Source of the DNA: Selenomonas sp. ND2010
GTDB lineage: Bacteria; Bacillota; Negativicutes; Selenomonadales; Selenomonadaceae
Reading direction: 5' to 3'
Assembly: GCF_000702005.1 (NCBI RefSeq)
Contig: NZ_JNKI01000002.1
Location: 1-64,000, forward strand
DNA length: 64,000 bases
The translations under genes were made by a program, and so were the position numbers. Positions 16,329 to 24,643 of this stretch are shown here, piece after piece. Within the stretch, counting starts at the first letter, position 1. Every line of letters begins with the position of its first letter. Below the pieces are notes generated by a model. It did not search any database. It was not told the origin of the DNA and saw nothing but the letters and a program-made list of their open reading frames with translations.

Positions 16329-17351
16329 ATGGCGAGAAAAGTTAAATTTGCATTGATTCTAAAGGATGGATATGAAGCTCGAAATAACATTGATGAGATA
16401 ATAAAGTATTGGGATTATAACAGAATAATTCATTATTTTATGGATGGAAGATTAGTAAAGTGGTTGAAAGATAGAAATTATGAAACTGAAGCAAATACTC
16501 TGCTTGCGATAGATATATCTATGAATGATTTTAGAAATAGAATTTATTCAGTGTTTAATATTGAAATTCCAAATTTAGATAGTGAAAAAGAAGATGGTGA
16601 AATACTTCAGCTAGCATTGATTTGCAAGGATAACGATAGAAAAAAATACATTTCATTATTAATGAAGGCAGCCGAATACCAAAATCCTGTCGCTTTACGA
16701 TTGATTGGAGAATATTATACCGAAGGTAGTGATTACAATTATGATATTGCGAAAGAATGGCTCGAAAAGGCTATTATTGCTGGTGATGTAGAAAGTTTGA
16801 TTATCTTAGGTGCAATTTATTATTATTATTATGAAAATCCAATAAAGGCAAAAGAATACTATAAGATTGCTGCAGATAAAGGAAATGCAGAAGGCATGTA
16901 TGGCCTTGGAAAAGTTTATAGTGAATTTGAAAATAATAAGGAAAAGGCTCTGTATTGGTACAAAGAGGCTGCAAAAGGCGGTGATGCCGATGCTATGTTA
17001 GAATTGGGCGTTCATTATCTTAATGAAGATAGATTTGATGATGCTATAATATGGTTTAGTAGGTCGGCTATGAGTGAAAATGCAGAGGCGCAAAATAAAA
17101 TGGGAGAAATGTTCTTTCAAGGACTGGGAAGAGATGTAGATTTAGATATGGCTTTAACTTGGTTTGAAAAGTCAGCAAATGGTGGCAGTGCTGAAGGAAT
17201 GTATAATTTAGCTCAATGCTATGATTATGGTTATGACGTAAAAAGAGATAAAGAAAAAGCTGATTACTGGTATGAGAAAGCACATGAAAATGGTATTGAT
17301 GATGTTGAATGGTTTATAGAATCGACTAAACCAATATATGATGAAGAATAA
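16329..17351 (+). CDS. Mosaic paralogue 3: short LKDG module + Sel1 repeats
   Basis: 340 residues. Only the first ~80 residues of the shared module are kept (MARKVKFALILKDGYEARNN, DEIIKYWDYNRIIHYFMDG, WLKDRNYETEANTLL); the rest is a Sel1 array of about seven units (PVALRLIGEYYTEGSDYNYD, AEGMYGLGKVYSEF, AQNKMGEMFFQGLGRDVDLD, AEGMYNLAQCYDYGYDVKRD). The second half of the module and the PH-like C-terminal domain are missing, the mirror image of paralogues 2 and 4. Sel1 arrays bind proteins. ATG 16329 follows AGAGGAA and lies 14 bases after the previous stop. Confidence 0.75.
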   Translation: MARKVKFALILKDGYEARNNIDEIIKYWDYNRIIHYFMDGRLVKWLKDRNYETEANTLLAIDISMNDFRNRIYSVFNIEIPNLDSEKEDGEILQLALICKDNDRKKYISLLMKAAEYQNPVALRLIGEYYTEGSDYNYDIAKEWLEKAIIAGDVESLIILGAIYYYYYENPIKAKEYYKIAADKGNAEGMYGLGKVYSEFENNKEKALYWYKEAAKGGDADAMLELGVHYLNEDRFDDAIIWFSRSAMSENAEAQNKMGEMFFQGLGRDVDLDMALTWFEKSANGGSAEGMYNLAQCYDYGYDVKRDKEKADYWYEKAHENGIDDVEWFIESTKPIYDEE

Positions 17352-17417
17352 TGAATGGTTGTAAGTTAATACCGAAAAACGAAAATAATTTTTGCAAATT
17401 ATCGTGGAGGTAATCTT

Positions 17418-18632
17418 ATGTCTAGAAAAATTAGATTTGGTTTGGAATTAAAAGATGGATATAAGGCTTCTGATAGTATCGAAGAAATTCGTGAGCATTT
17501 TGACTATGCTAAGCTGGTGGAATATTTTTTGAATGGTAAGTTAAAACAATGGCTAGAGGATCGGCACTATGAAACAGAGGCTAGTGAATTGAGTGCTTTG
17601 AAGCCGGATGCCGCTGATTTCAAGGAAAAGCTTTGCTATATTTTTAAGGTTGATAGTAAAAGTGTTACTGTAGATAAAATAATTGTTGATGATATGGAAA
17701 AGATAAAGAAAAGGGATTTGGTAAGACAATATACCAGTGATGAGGATGTGCTAAATAATATAGAAACTGTAGCAACTACGCAGGAAGAGTTGGAAAATCT
17801 TTGCAAGCAGAAAAGTAAAGTAATATACTTATGTGGCAAAGATTTATCCATATCCCCAGAATATGAAAATGTAACGTATGTTGGTTTGGGAAATGTAACA
17901 GTGAGTGTTGATAGTGACTGTGAAGTGAATTTTACTGAAAAAAATATTATGTTTATTAATATAGGCTTTGGTGATAAGTATATTAATTTATGTAAGAATT
18001 TATCGATTGAATATGAAGATAATGATGATAATTATAGTGATGTTGGGAAAAAAGATGATAAAGTTGATTATAATTTAGTTATTGCAGAAATGTTAGCTTG
18101 TTTTGTAAATGGGAAAATGAAGAATGGTGATAGTATTAGTGATGTAGATATAAGACCTTGTACTGGCGAAATACCTTATGATAATTTACGGGATATATCT
18201 TCTTACAAATCAATAGATAGTGCATTCTTCAGGGAGTTTAAGGAAGAAATAATAGAAAACAATGATAAAGTAATGTTTTTTCAGCTAGTGCAAAGAAAAA
18301 TACTGATTATAACACTTCAAGCTATTAGACTTATCGATACTGTTAATTGGAGGATGGATAAATGTGAATTTTCCGATATAAAAGAAGTGATAGAGCGATC
18401 AAGCGGTAGAATAGATGTATACGGAGAAAAAGGGAGTATTTACTTAGAAAAGGGATTTGTTATATATACTGGATTGAAGCCATACCTATTAAGACTGTTT
18501 ATACTGGTTATGGGTAATTTGTGCTCCAACTTAAAGTACGGGTTTACTGAAAGTGAACGTTCACTACTAAAAAATATATATTTGGAACAATATCAAGGCA
18601 ATATTATTGATTTACTAGAAAATGAAACTTAG
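17418..18632 (+). CDS. Mosaic paralogue 4: LKDG module + C-terminal domain
   Basis: 404 residues. The shared module covers 1-~195 (MSRKIRFGLELKDGYKASDS, REHFDYAKLVEYFLNGKLKQ, LVRQYTSDEDVLNNIETVAT, IYLCGKDLSISPEYENVTYV), very similar to paralogue 2. An acidic linker (EYEDNDDNYSDVGKKDD) leads to the C-terminal domain: NLVIAEMLACFVNGKMKNGD, KILIITLQAIRLIDTVNW and the terminal LFILVMGNLCSNLKYGFTES. The NGKMKNG motif also appears in paralogue 1 (NGKLKNG). Strong site GGAGG before the ATG. Function unknown; the repeated module implies that the four proteins compete for, or assemble on, a common partner. Confidence 0.75.
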   Translation: MSRKIRFGLELKDGYKASDSIEEIREHFDYAKLVEYFLNGKLKQWLEDRHYETEASELSALKPDAADFKEKLCYIFKVDSKSVTVDKIIVDDMEKIKKRDLVRQYTSDEDVLNNIETVATTQEELENLCKQKSKVIYLCGKDLSISPEYENVTYVGLGNVTVSVDSDCEVNFTEKNIMFINIGFGDKYINLCKNLSIEYEDNDDNYSDVGKKDDKVDYNLVIAEMLACFVNGKMKNGDSISDVDIRPCTGEIPYDNLRDISSYKSIDSAFFREFKEEIIENNDKVMFFQLVQRKILIITLQAIRLIDTVNWRMDKCEFSDIKEVIERSSGRIDVYGEKGSIYLEKGFVIYTGLKPYLLRLFILVMGNLCSNLKYGFTESERSLLKNIYLEQYQGNIIDLLENET

Positions 18633-18642
18633 GAGGCTGTCA

Positions 18643-18885
18643 ATGAAAGTCCGCTATATCAATATTGAAAATGCGCTCAAGAAGATGGAGGAAATTCACC
18701 AGCAGGTCGCCCCCTACGATGAATTTGAAAAGAAACTGTATAACGATGTAATAGAGGTGGGCGGGTTGCTAGTTGATGCTTATGGTGCAATAGGTATCCC
18801 TAAAAAGGAAATGGAAGGAGAATTACGTAAGCTATTGGATATTTACTTTGAAGCGGCGGAGCAATTCAAGAGAAAGCAGGAGTAA
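18643..18885 (+). CDS. Small helical hypothetical protein
   Basis: 80 residues, highly charged and predicted all helical: MKVRYINIENALKKMEEIHQ, then EFEKKLYNDVIEVGGLLVDA and EAAEQFKRKQE. No domain recognised. ATG 18643 is chosen for AGGAGG (18631-18636) six bases upstream; it follows paralogue 4 by 10 bases and precedes the next gene by two, so it belongs to the same operon. Its size and helicity would fit a regulator or chaperone of the larger proteins (inference). Confidence 0.65.
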   Translation: MKVRYINIENALKKMEEIHQQVAPYDEFEKKLYNDVIEVGGLLVDAYGAIGIPKKEMEGELRKLLDIYFEAAEQFKRKQE

Positions 18886-18887
18886 CA

Positions 18888-19094
18888 ATGGAGCAATTCA
18901 GCTTGAATAGCAAAATGCGTAAGTGTGCTTTTTGTAAATATTGGTATGACCCCAATAATACATGTATATGCCATAAAGCGCCTAATATCGGTATTTGGGA
19001 GTATGATACTAAAGCAAAGAGAATGTGTCTTAATCGTAATACGGAAACTGAAGGATTCTTTGGTTGTACTAAATACGAGTGTAAAATAAACTGA
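18888..19094 (+). CDS. Small Cys-rich (zinc-binding-like) protein
   Basis: 68 residues with eight Cys: KCAFCKYWYDPNNTCICHKA, then MCLNRNTETEGFFGCTKYEC. The CxxC, CxCH and later Cys could form one or two zinc knuckles. It starts two bases after the preceding stop. Similar short proteins occur in phage and mobile DNA. Role unknown; likely translated together with its neighbour. Confidence 0.65.
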   Translation: MEQFSLNSKMRKCAFCKYWYDPNNTCICHKAPNIGIWEYDTKAKRMCLNRNTETEGFFGCTKYECKIN

Positions 19095-19187
19095 TGGATA
19101 TTGAATGTAGTCTTGATAAGATACTATTCGCAGATGGAAGTTGTGGATAATTAGTATAGTCCTACGATATGTTATTGGTGAAATATT

Positions 19188-20048
19188 ATGATTATATGTG
19201 ATGATAATTCTAAAAAAGAATATTTTGAGGATATAGTAAATGTTTGTTCATATGCTAAAGAATTACTTGAAAAGGAAAAATATGATGAAGCAATCAAAGT
19301 GGTGATGTCTAAAATAAGAATAGTCGAAAAATATAAAACCGCTGGCAAAAAAGAGTGTTTTTGTTTCGATGAATTATTCGAATATGAAATGTATATTCAT
19401 CATAAAAATGATGATGACATTATTTGGGTGAAAGAACCTGTAAAAGATTTATATGATTTGTATGTGCATTTGATAGAAAGTATTAATCAAAACGAGGATG
19501 AAATAAATGAATGTGTTAATGATATGATTAGTGCACTGAAAGCAGCGTTGCGCTGGAATCCTTGTTCTGCTGAATTGAGATTTGAACTTTTCAAAGTGCT
19601 GCTCTTATTAAAAAAAGATATCGTAGCTGCAAGTGTGGTATTAAAAGAAGCATATTCTTATATCTATCGTCTTAAACCTATGATGCAGTTTTATAGATGT
19701 TTGGGATGGAAGTTTCGTATAGAAGAAAATTGGGATGCTGCGATGCTTTGTACACAAATGAGTATGACTTTTGCTGATGATTATGGCTTAGCACTGTCTG
19801 AAGAACTTATGGAAGAAATATATATGGAATGTGGAAAAATGATTGAGTGGCCGGAAGATAATGAAGAAAGAGTTAACGTATGGAAGCAAATTATGAATAA
19901 ATATGATATTCCAGAATTTGAACCAGATAGTAATGTACTGAAGTTAGCAAAGAAATGTTGGATTAATTCGCAAAATGATAGAAATAAGGAGGATGAGATC
20001 TACTATAGTGAAATATATAATGATTTAAATAGAATGAATTGCATATAA
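19188..20048 (+). CDS. Hypothetical helical-repeat protein, last gene of the locus
   Basis: 286 residues, acidic, no signal. Residues ~10-170 are paired helices of TPR-like character (SYAKELLEKEKYDEAIKVVM, ALKAALRWNPCSAELRFELF, KVLLLLKKDIVAASVVLKEA, FYRCLGWKFRIEENWDAAML), with no sequence similarity to the Sel1 units upstream that I can see. The C-terminus (MECGKMIEWPEDNEERVNVW) is unassigned. The gene shares the low GC of the paralogue cluster. The gap of ~90 bases before it contains no clear terminator, so it may still be co-transcribed. Confidence 0.65.
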   Translation: MIICDDNSKKEYFEDIVNVCSYAKELLEKEKYDEAIKVVMSKIRIVEKYKTAGKKECFCFDELFEYEMYIHHKNDDDIIWVKEPVKDLYDLYVHLIESINQNEDEINECVNDMISALKAALRWNPCSAELRFELFKVLLLLKKDIVAASVVLKEAYSYIYRLKPMMQFYRCLGWKFRIEENWDAAMLCTQMSMTFADDYGLALSEELMEEIYMECGKMIEWPEDNEERVNVWKQIMNKYDIPEFEPDSNVLKLAKKCWINSQNDRNKEDEIYYSEIYNDLNRMNCI

Positions 20049-20372
20049 TTACCCCGGATATTCAGAACCTAATCTTTGCCGTGTTTATCCTGTGGATTTT
20101 GGAGATTTACATGTATCAGGATTTGTTACTGGTGATAATTGGTAAAGTCAATATATTTGTTATGACTAATGATTTTGATGTCATATGGATTGGTTCGAAC
20201 AGTTGACTTCATTATATGAGTGTAATATTGTAATATGAGTTTGTAAAGTTTGCCACAAACGTCTGATTTTCTATTGACTTTTATTGTTGCGCATTGCATA
20301 CTTAATTACGCAATAAGGCGTAAAATGGAAATATCGCGTAATAAGAAAAGCGGAACGACAGGAGAAGAATGA
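20049..20372 (+). promoter_or_regulatory. Gene-free stretch with promoter and dyad operator ahead of ImmA-like gene
   Basis: Contains TTGACT (20274-20279), a 17-bp spacer and CATACT (20297-20302), followed by the dyad TTACGC-AATAAG-GCGTAA (20306-20323) and a further half-site CGCGTAATAAG (20335-20345). The dyad sits just downstream of the -10, a typical repressor position. ImmA-type peptidases usually accompany a repressor bound to such sites; no cognate repressor gene is adjacent. The first ~200 bases of the gap show nothing identifiable. Confidence 0.6.
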
Positions 20373-20984
20373 ATGATAAAATTTAAATGGAACAAAGTTC
20401 ATCGCCCTGATTAAACACCAATTATCAGAGACGTAGAGATTGAAGCGTTAGTTGAGGAATTAATGAGGGATTATAAGCCGAAACTGCTAGAGTCCCCTAT
20501 GCCTGTGAATCCTGAGCATTTTGCTGAATCATATTTGGGGATTGACATTGACTATCAGCGTATAGCTTCACTGGATAACAATGTTGTGGGAGCAATGGTA
20601 TTTAACGATGAATGCTTGCCAGTATACGGAGAGGATGGGGAAATGCATCTAATCCGAGTTCCGGCAAATACGATGGTAATCCATGAAGATACGGCTAATG
20701 AAGATAGGCTGCATAGATTTATGCGCTTTATACATGAATGTGGTCATGCCTGGATGCATGGAAGAGTGTATCGAAGGAATGCAGCGCAGCTATCTCTTTT
20801 TGAAAACACAAACAATAATAGGCAGATGGTAAGATGTTTCCGTAGTTTACTTACGTATAGCAAGCGGTTTTTAGTTACGGAAGAGGATTTCCGTGAGCAT
20901 CAGGCTAATAATTGGCACGGGGGTAAAGGCTCGTGCCGTTTTCTGTTGTCATTTAAATTTTTTTCGGAAGGGGTATTGACTTGA
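20373..20984 (+). pseudogene. ImmA/IrrE-like metallopeptidase, nonsense codon and truncated 3' end
   Basis: ATG 20373 (AGGAG upstream) reads MIKFKWNKVHRPD, then TAA at 20412, then continues in frame TPIIRDVEIEALVEELMRDY to the body that starts at ATG 20463. Family marks are ESYLGIDIDYQRIAS near the start, a beta-rich part (VPANTMVIHED), and the zinc helix RFIHECGHAWMHGRVYRRN (HExxH-like HECGH). After about residue 145 the frame runs into the MerR promoter of the dxs-like gene and ends at 20984 inside it, so the normal C-terminal end is missing. Members cleave phage-type repressors. Probably inactive, and its broken end coincides with the island boundary. Confidence 0.7.
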
Positions 20985-21006
20985 AGTTCACTCAAGGGTA
21001 TAGACT
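20976..21006 (+). promoter_or_regulatory. MerR operator/promoter C, upstream of dxs-like gene
   Basis: TTGACT (20976-20981), 19-bp spacer with CTTGAAGTTCACTCAAG dyad, TAGACT (21001-21006). Matches operators A, B, D and E. Confidence 0.8.
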
Positions 21007-21060
21007 TACAAACATCAGCTGAACGAAAGATGTTTGTTAGGTAAAGTAAGGAGTAAATTC

Positions 21061-22809
21061 ATGTATTTAGAGAAAGTCAATAGTCCTCAGGATATTAAAG
21101 GTTTTTCTGCAGAGCAGTGCAAGACACTGGCGCAGGAAATGCGGGATGCCATGCTGAAGCGGGCCAGCGTCCATGGTGGTCACTTCGGCCCGGACTTTGG
21201 CATTGTGGAGGCGGTCATTGCCCTGCATACGGTGTTTGACTCGCCCAAGGATAAATTTGTCTTTGACATTTCCCATCAGGCCTATCCTCATAAGATGCTG
21301 ACGGGCCGCAAGGATGCCTATCTTTATGAGGAGCACTATGATGATGTGTCCGGCTACACCAACCCCGAGGAAAGTGAGCATGATATGTTCAATGTGGGGC
21401 ACACCTCCACATCCATCAGTCTAGCAACTGGTCTGGCCAAAGCTCGTGACCTTAAGGGGGATAAGGAGAACGTCATTGCCATCATCGGCGATGGTTCCAT
21501 GAGTGGCGGCGAGGCTTTGGAAGGACTGGATACGGCCGGGGAGATGGACTCCAATCTGATTATTGTGTTCAACGATAATGACCAGAGCATTGCCGAGGTT
21601 CATGGCGGCATGTATAAGGGCTTCAAAGAGTTGCGCGATACCAACGGTAAGTCAGAGCGTAATCTGTTCAAGGCGATGGGGCTTGATTACCGGTTCGTCG
21701 CTGACGGTAATGATACGGAAGCACTGATAGCTGCTTTTGAAGAGGTTAAGGATATTGACCATCCGGTGGTACTGCATATCGTCACCCAGAAGGGCAAGGG
21801 CTATAAGCTGGCGGAGGAAAACAAGGAAGACTGGCATTGGCATATGCCCTTTGATATCGAAACGGGGGAAGTCAAGCAGGCGTTTGTTGATCCCTATGCG
21901 GAGCAGACTGCCCAGACCTTCCTGCGGCTGGCCAAAGAGGATGAGAAATTCATCGCCATTTCGGCTGCTACCCCTGCCAGCATGAATCTTACGCCGGAAC
22001 GGCGCAAGGAACTGGGCATCCACTATTTGGATGTAGGCATTGCCGAGGAACAGGCTGTGGCCATGGCGTCTGGTTTGGCGCGCAACGGTGCCCATCCGGT
22101 ATTTGGCGATTATGCTTCTTTCTTCCAGCGCACCTATGACCAGCTGGCGCAGGATGTCTGTGTCAACAACAGCCCCGCAACCTTTTTGGTATTCTGGGCC
22201 TCCATGTACGGCATGAATGATGTGACGCATTTGGGCTTTTACGATATTCCCATGATGAGCAATATCCCGAATCTCGTGTATCTGGCACCGACTTCTCCGG
22301 AAGAATATCAGGCTATGCTGGACTGGGCTATCCCACAGGAAAAATATCCCGTGGCTATCCGCGTTCCCCATGCCATGGTGGGCAGCTCCAAGCGTCCGGT
22401 GCGCAAGTCTTATGACGAACTCAATCGGTACGAAGTGGTGAAGGAAGGCAGCCATGTAGCCCTGATCGGCTTGGGCAATTTCTATAATCTGGCGGAAGAA
22501 GCTGCGGCTAAACTCCAAGAACAGGGCATCGAGGCCACGCTGATCAATCCGCTGTTTATCACCGGACAGGATAAGGAATTGCTGGAAAAACTGAAGGAGA
22601 ACCATGAACTGGTGGCAACCTTGGAAGATGGTGTGCTGGATGGCGGTTTCGGCGAAAAGATTGCCCGCTTCTACGGTGCAGACAAAATGAAGGTATTGAA
22701 CTTTGGTTTGGCGAAGAAGTTCTATGACCGCTATGACTATAATGCCCTGGCTAAAGAAAACCACCTTACGGCAGAGCAGATTGCAGAGGATATTCTGGCT
22801 AAACTGTAA
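21061..22809 (+). CDS. 1-deoxy-D-xylulose-5-phosphate synthase-like thiamine-diphosphate enzyme
   Basis: 582 residues, slightly shorter than a housekeeping DXS (~620). The N-terminal domain has KRASVHGGHFGPDFGIVEA, DISHQAYPHKMLTGR (catalytic His region) and the ThDP motif GDGSMSGGEALEGL ending in NDNDQSI. The second domain has DVGIAEEQAVAMASGLA with the conserved Glu, and ASFFQRTYDQLAQDV. The C-terminal domain follows from ~450. DXS joins pyruvate and glyceraldehyde 3-phosphate, but this shorter branch under a MerR promoter may be a stress-linked paralogue with another acceptor. ATG 21061 follows TAAGGAG. A stump of the same family lies at 3392. Followed by a strong palindromic terminator. 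Confidence 0.85.
   Translation: MYLEKVNSPQDIKGFSAEQCKTLAQEMRDAMLKRASVHGGHFGPDFGIVEAVIALHTVFDSPKDKFVFDISHQAYPHKMLTGRKDAYLYEEHYDDVSGYTNPEESEHDMFNVGHTSTSISLATGLAKARDLKGDKENVIAIIGDGSMSGGEALEGLDTAGEMDSNLIIVFNDNDQSIAEVHGGMYKGFKELRDTNGKSERNLFKAMGLDYRFVADGNDTEALIAAFEEVKDIDHPVVLHIVTQKGKGYKLAEENKEDWHWHMPFDIETGEVKQAFVDPYAEQTAQTFLRLAKEDEKFIAISAATPASMNLTPERRKELGIHYLDVGIAEEQAVAMASGLARNGAHPVFGDYASFFQRTYDQLAQDVCVNNSPATFLVFWASMYGMNDVTHLGFYDIPMMSNIPNLVYLAPTSPEEYQAMLDWAIPQEKYPVAIRVPHAMVGSSKRPVRKSYDELNRYEVVKEGSHVALIGLGNFYNLAEEAAAKLQEQGIEATLINPLFITGQDKELLEKLKENHELVATLEDGVLDGGFGEKIARFYGADKMKVLNFGLAKKFYDRYDYNALAKENHLTAEQIAEDILAKL
21148..21209 (+). repeat. 62-bp direct repeat, copy 2 (inside intact dxs-like gene)
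   Basis: Identical to 3479-3540. Here it lies within codons ~30-50 of the intact gene. Confidence 0.9.
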
Positions 22810-22858
22810 GAATATCCAGCGCAGGTGGCAAAAAATGTGTGGAAGCCTGTGATAACGA

Positions 22859-22888
22859 TTTTTGACCAGTCAATTGACTGGTCAAAAA
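22859..22888. terminator. Perfect palindrome, terminator of the dxs-like gene
   Basis: TTTTTGACCAGTCAA / TTGACTGGTCAAAAA, 30 bp with no spacer. Serves as a terminator and could also bind a regulator; a related but different palindrome (TGACAAGTCAA / TTGACTTGTCA) is at 33540-33562. Confidence 0.7.
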
Positions 22889-22902
22889 TTTTACGCAGTA
22901 TA

Positions 22903-22960
22903 TTGACATGGTGTCATTATGACATTATAATACAAAGTGTCAATAAAAGTTACATTGTGT
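22903..22960 (+). promoter_or_regulatory. TetR promoter with operator (copy 1)
   Basis: Consensus promoter TTGACA (22903-22908), 17-bp spacer, TATAAT (22926-22931). The -35 is embedded in the dyad TGACA-TGG-TGTCA (22904-22916), and a second half-similar site TTACATTGTGTCAT lies downstream near 22948-22961. The same two elements recur at 24643-24706, so both are probably bound by the TetR protein encoded next. Confidence 0.75.
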
Positions 22961-22986
22961 CATTTTACTGCGACGGAGGAATATAG

Positions 22987-23622
22987 ATGCCAAAGATATC
23001 GGAAGAAGAGATGCTGGCACGGCGGGAAAGTATTGTCGATGCCTGTGCCAAACTATATGAGACGATGAGTTTCAAGGACATCACCCTGAAGGAAGTTGGG
23101 AAGGTCACGACCTTCAACCGCACTGCCATCTACAACTATTTCAACACCAAGGAGGAAATTTTCCTGGCGCTGATGCAGCGGGAGTATGAATTATGGGTGG
23201 CAGATCTGGAGGGCATGATGGCAGCGCATGATACTATGAGCCGGGAAGAACTGGCCTCTGCGCTGGCACATTCACTGGAGAAACGGCAGCGTCTGCTGAA
23301 ACTTCTGTCCATGAATCACTTTGATATGGAGGAGAACAGCCGTCATGAGAATCTGGTAGAATTCAAGAAAGCTTATGGTGCTTCCATCAAGGCGGTGCAT
23401 CGTTGTCTGGATCAGTATTGTCCGGAGATGAGCGAGGAGGAAAAGACGAGCTTTCTTTATGCCTATTTTCCTTTTATGTATGGCATCTATCCCTATGTGA
23501 TGGTGACCGACAAGCAGCGGCAGGCCATGGAGGAGGCCGATGTAGGTTTTTGTTACTATTCGATTTACGAAATCACCTACAACTGCCTGAGCAAGCTTCT
23601 GGGTGTGGATAAGAGCGTGTAA
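22987..23622 (+). CDS. TetR family transcriptional regulator
   Basis: 211 residues. The N-terminal helix-turn-helix is clear: SIVDACAKLYETMSFKDITL, KEVGKVTTFNRTAIYNYFNT, KEEIFLALMQREYELW. The ligand domain is all helical, with EENSRHENLVEFKKAYGASI and a hydrophobic FLYAYFPFMYGIYPYVMVTD. Its promoter carries a dyad that is repeated upstream of the aldo-keto reductase remnant at 24644, so it likely represses itself and that unit. GGAGGAA precedes the ATG. The flavodoxin-like gene follows 40 bases on and is probably co-transcribed. Confidence 0.9.
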   Translation: MPKISEEEMLARRESIVDACAKLYETMSFKDITLKEVGKVTTFNRTAIYNYFNTKEEIFLALMQREYELWVADLEGMMAAHDTMSREELASALAHSLEKRQRLLKLLSMNHFDMEENSRHENLVEFKKAYGASIKAVHRCLDQYCPEMSEEEKTSFLYAYFPFMYGIYPYVMVTDKQRQAMEEADVGFCYYSIYEITYNCLSKLLGVDKSV

Positions 23623-23662
23623 AGAGCATCTGTTGGAAATTTATGTTTAGGAGACGAATCAA

Positions 23663-24220
23663 ATGAAAGTTTTGGTAATGCATGGCAGCAAGCGCAAGAA
23701 CGGCAATACGGGGCTGCTGGCCAGTGAGTTTATCCGTGGTGCCGAAGAGGCGGGCCATCAGGTGGAGCGGGTAGAGTTGGGGGATATGCAGTTCGGTGAC
23801 TGTCTGGGCTGCATGGCCTGCTGGAAAAATCCCGGCAAATGCGTGCAGAAGGACGATATGACGGCGGTGCTGGAAAAATTCGGGCAGGCAGATGCAATCG
23901 TTTTTGCTTCTCCCATGTATTTCTTTTCCTGGACCAGCCTGATGAAGCGTGGCATTGACAGACTGTATCCTTATATGACCATCGCCAAGGATAAGACTTT
24001 CTACCTGATTACAGCAGGCGGCGTACCCGAAGCGAAGCTATTTGACAATATGCTGCAGGATTTCCAGAAATATGTGGAATGCTTCAATATGCATGGGGGC
24101 GAGAATAACCGCAATGGCGGCTATATCCTGGGCAAGGGCGCACTGGCTCCGGGAAATGTAAAGGAAAGTGTTGCCATGCAGGAAGCCTATGAAATAGGGA
24201 AGAATCTCGGCAAAAACTAA
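23663..24220 (+). CDS. Flavodoxin-like / NADPH-dependent FMN reductase family protein
   Basis: 185 residues. The flavodoxin-fold phosphate loop is GSKRKNGNTGLLASEF (residues ~9-24). A Cys-rich stretch DCLGCMACWKNPGKCVQKDD is typical of the iron-sulfur flavoprotein / NAD(P)H-oxidoreductase branch, though it has fewer Cys than true Isf proteins. FASPMYFFSWTSLMKRGIDR is the FMN ring loop. It reduces small molecules using FMN. Site TAGGAGACG upstream. Lies in the TetR operon; an amidohydrolase stump follows. Confidence 0.87.
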   Translation: MKVLVMHGSKRKNGNTGLLASEFIRGAEEAGHQVERVELGDMQFGDCLGCMACWKNPGKCVQKDDMTAVLEKFGQADAIVFASPMYFFSWTSLMKRGIDRLYPYMTIAKDKTFYLITAGGVPEAKLFDNMLQDFQKYVECFNMHGGENNRNGGYILGKGALAPGNVKESVAMQEAYEIGKNLGKN

Positions 24221-24261
24221 AGGATGAAGCCGGTTTTTCATGTTTTAGGAGCTATAGGATA

Positions 24262-24618
24262 ATGAAAAGACGCGATTTCGTGCCCCATTGCGGCTCCTTC
24301 CTGCCCTATATGAAGCAGCGGGCAAAAGCCATGTTTGCCATGTTTGCCATGCTTGCCGGGATGAAGATGATGGAGCCGGTGGATATGGAAAAAAGCATGG
24401 GCAATCTCTATTTTGACCTAGCCGGAGATCCCATGCCCGATGCGCTGGATATGCTATTGAAGATCACGGATCAGGAGCATATCCTGTATGGCAGTGATTA
24501 TCCCTATGTACCAGCGCCAGTGTTGCTCCAGAAGAAAGCGGCTTTGGACAGGGAACTTGCCCAGCGTGAATGGCTGGAACAGATATATTGTCAAAATTCG
24601 CAAAAATCAATTTCTTAA
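24262..24618 (+). pseudogene. C-terminal fragment of an amidohydrolase-2 family protein
   Basis: 118 codons covering only the last third of the family: PHCGSFLPYMKQR, GNLYFDLAGDPMPDALDML, then DQEHILYGSDYPYVP, where the Asp of GSDYPY is a metal ligand. The N-terminal metal-binding half (HxH and following) is absent, so the fragment cannot be active. MFAMFAM comes from a small in-frame duplication of ATGTTTGCC (24330-24350). Family includes 6-methylsalicylate decarboxylase-like enzymes. It is a deletion remnant within the TetR/MerR stress region. Confidence 0.75.
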
Positions 24619-24643
24619 TAGAGAAAATTTTTTACTTTTAATA

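Noticed and set aside
21652-22764. 370-codon antisense frame in the dxs-like gene
   Set aside because: Runs opposite a complete thiamine-dependent enzyme; translation has no recognisable domain.
22859-22888. Perfect palindrome as the TetR operator
   Set aside because: It is not repeated at the second TetR-type promoter, whereas TGACATGGTGTCA is; position after a stop fits a terminator.
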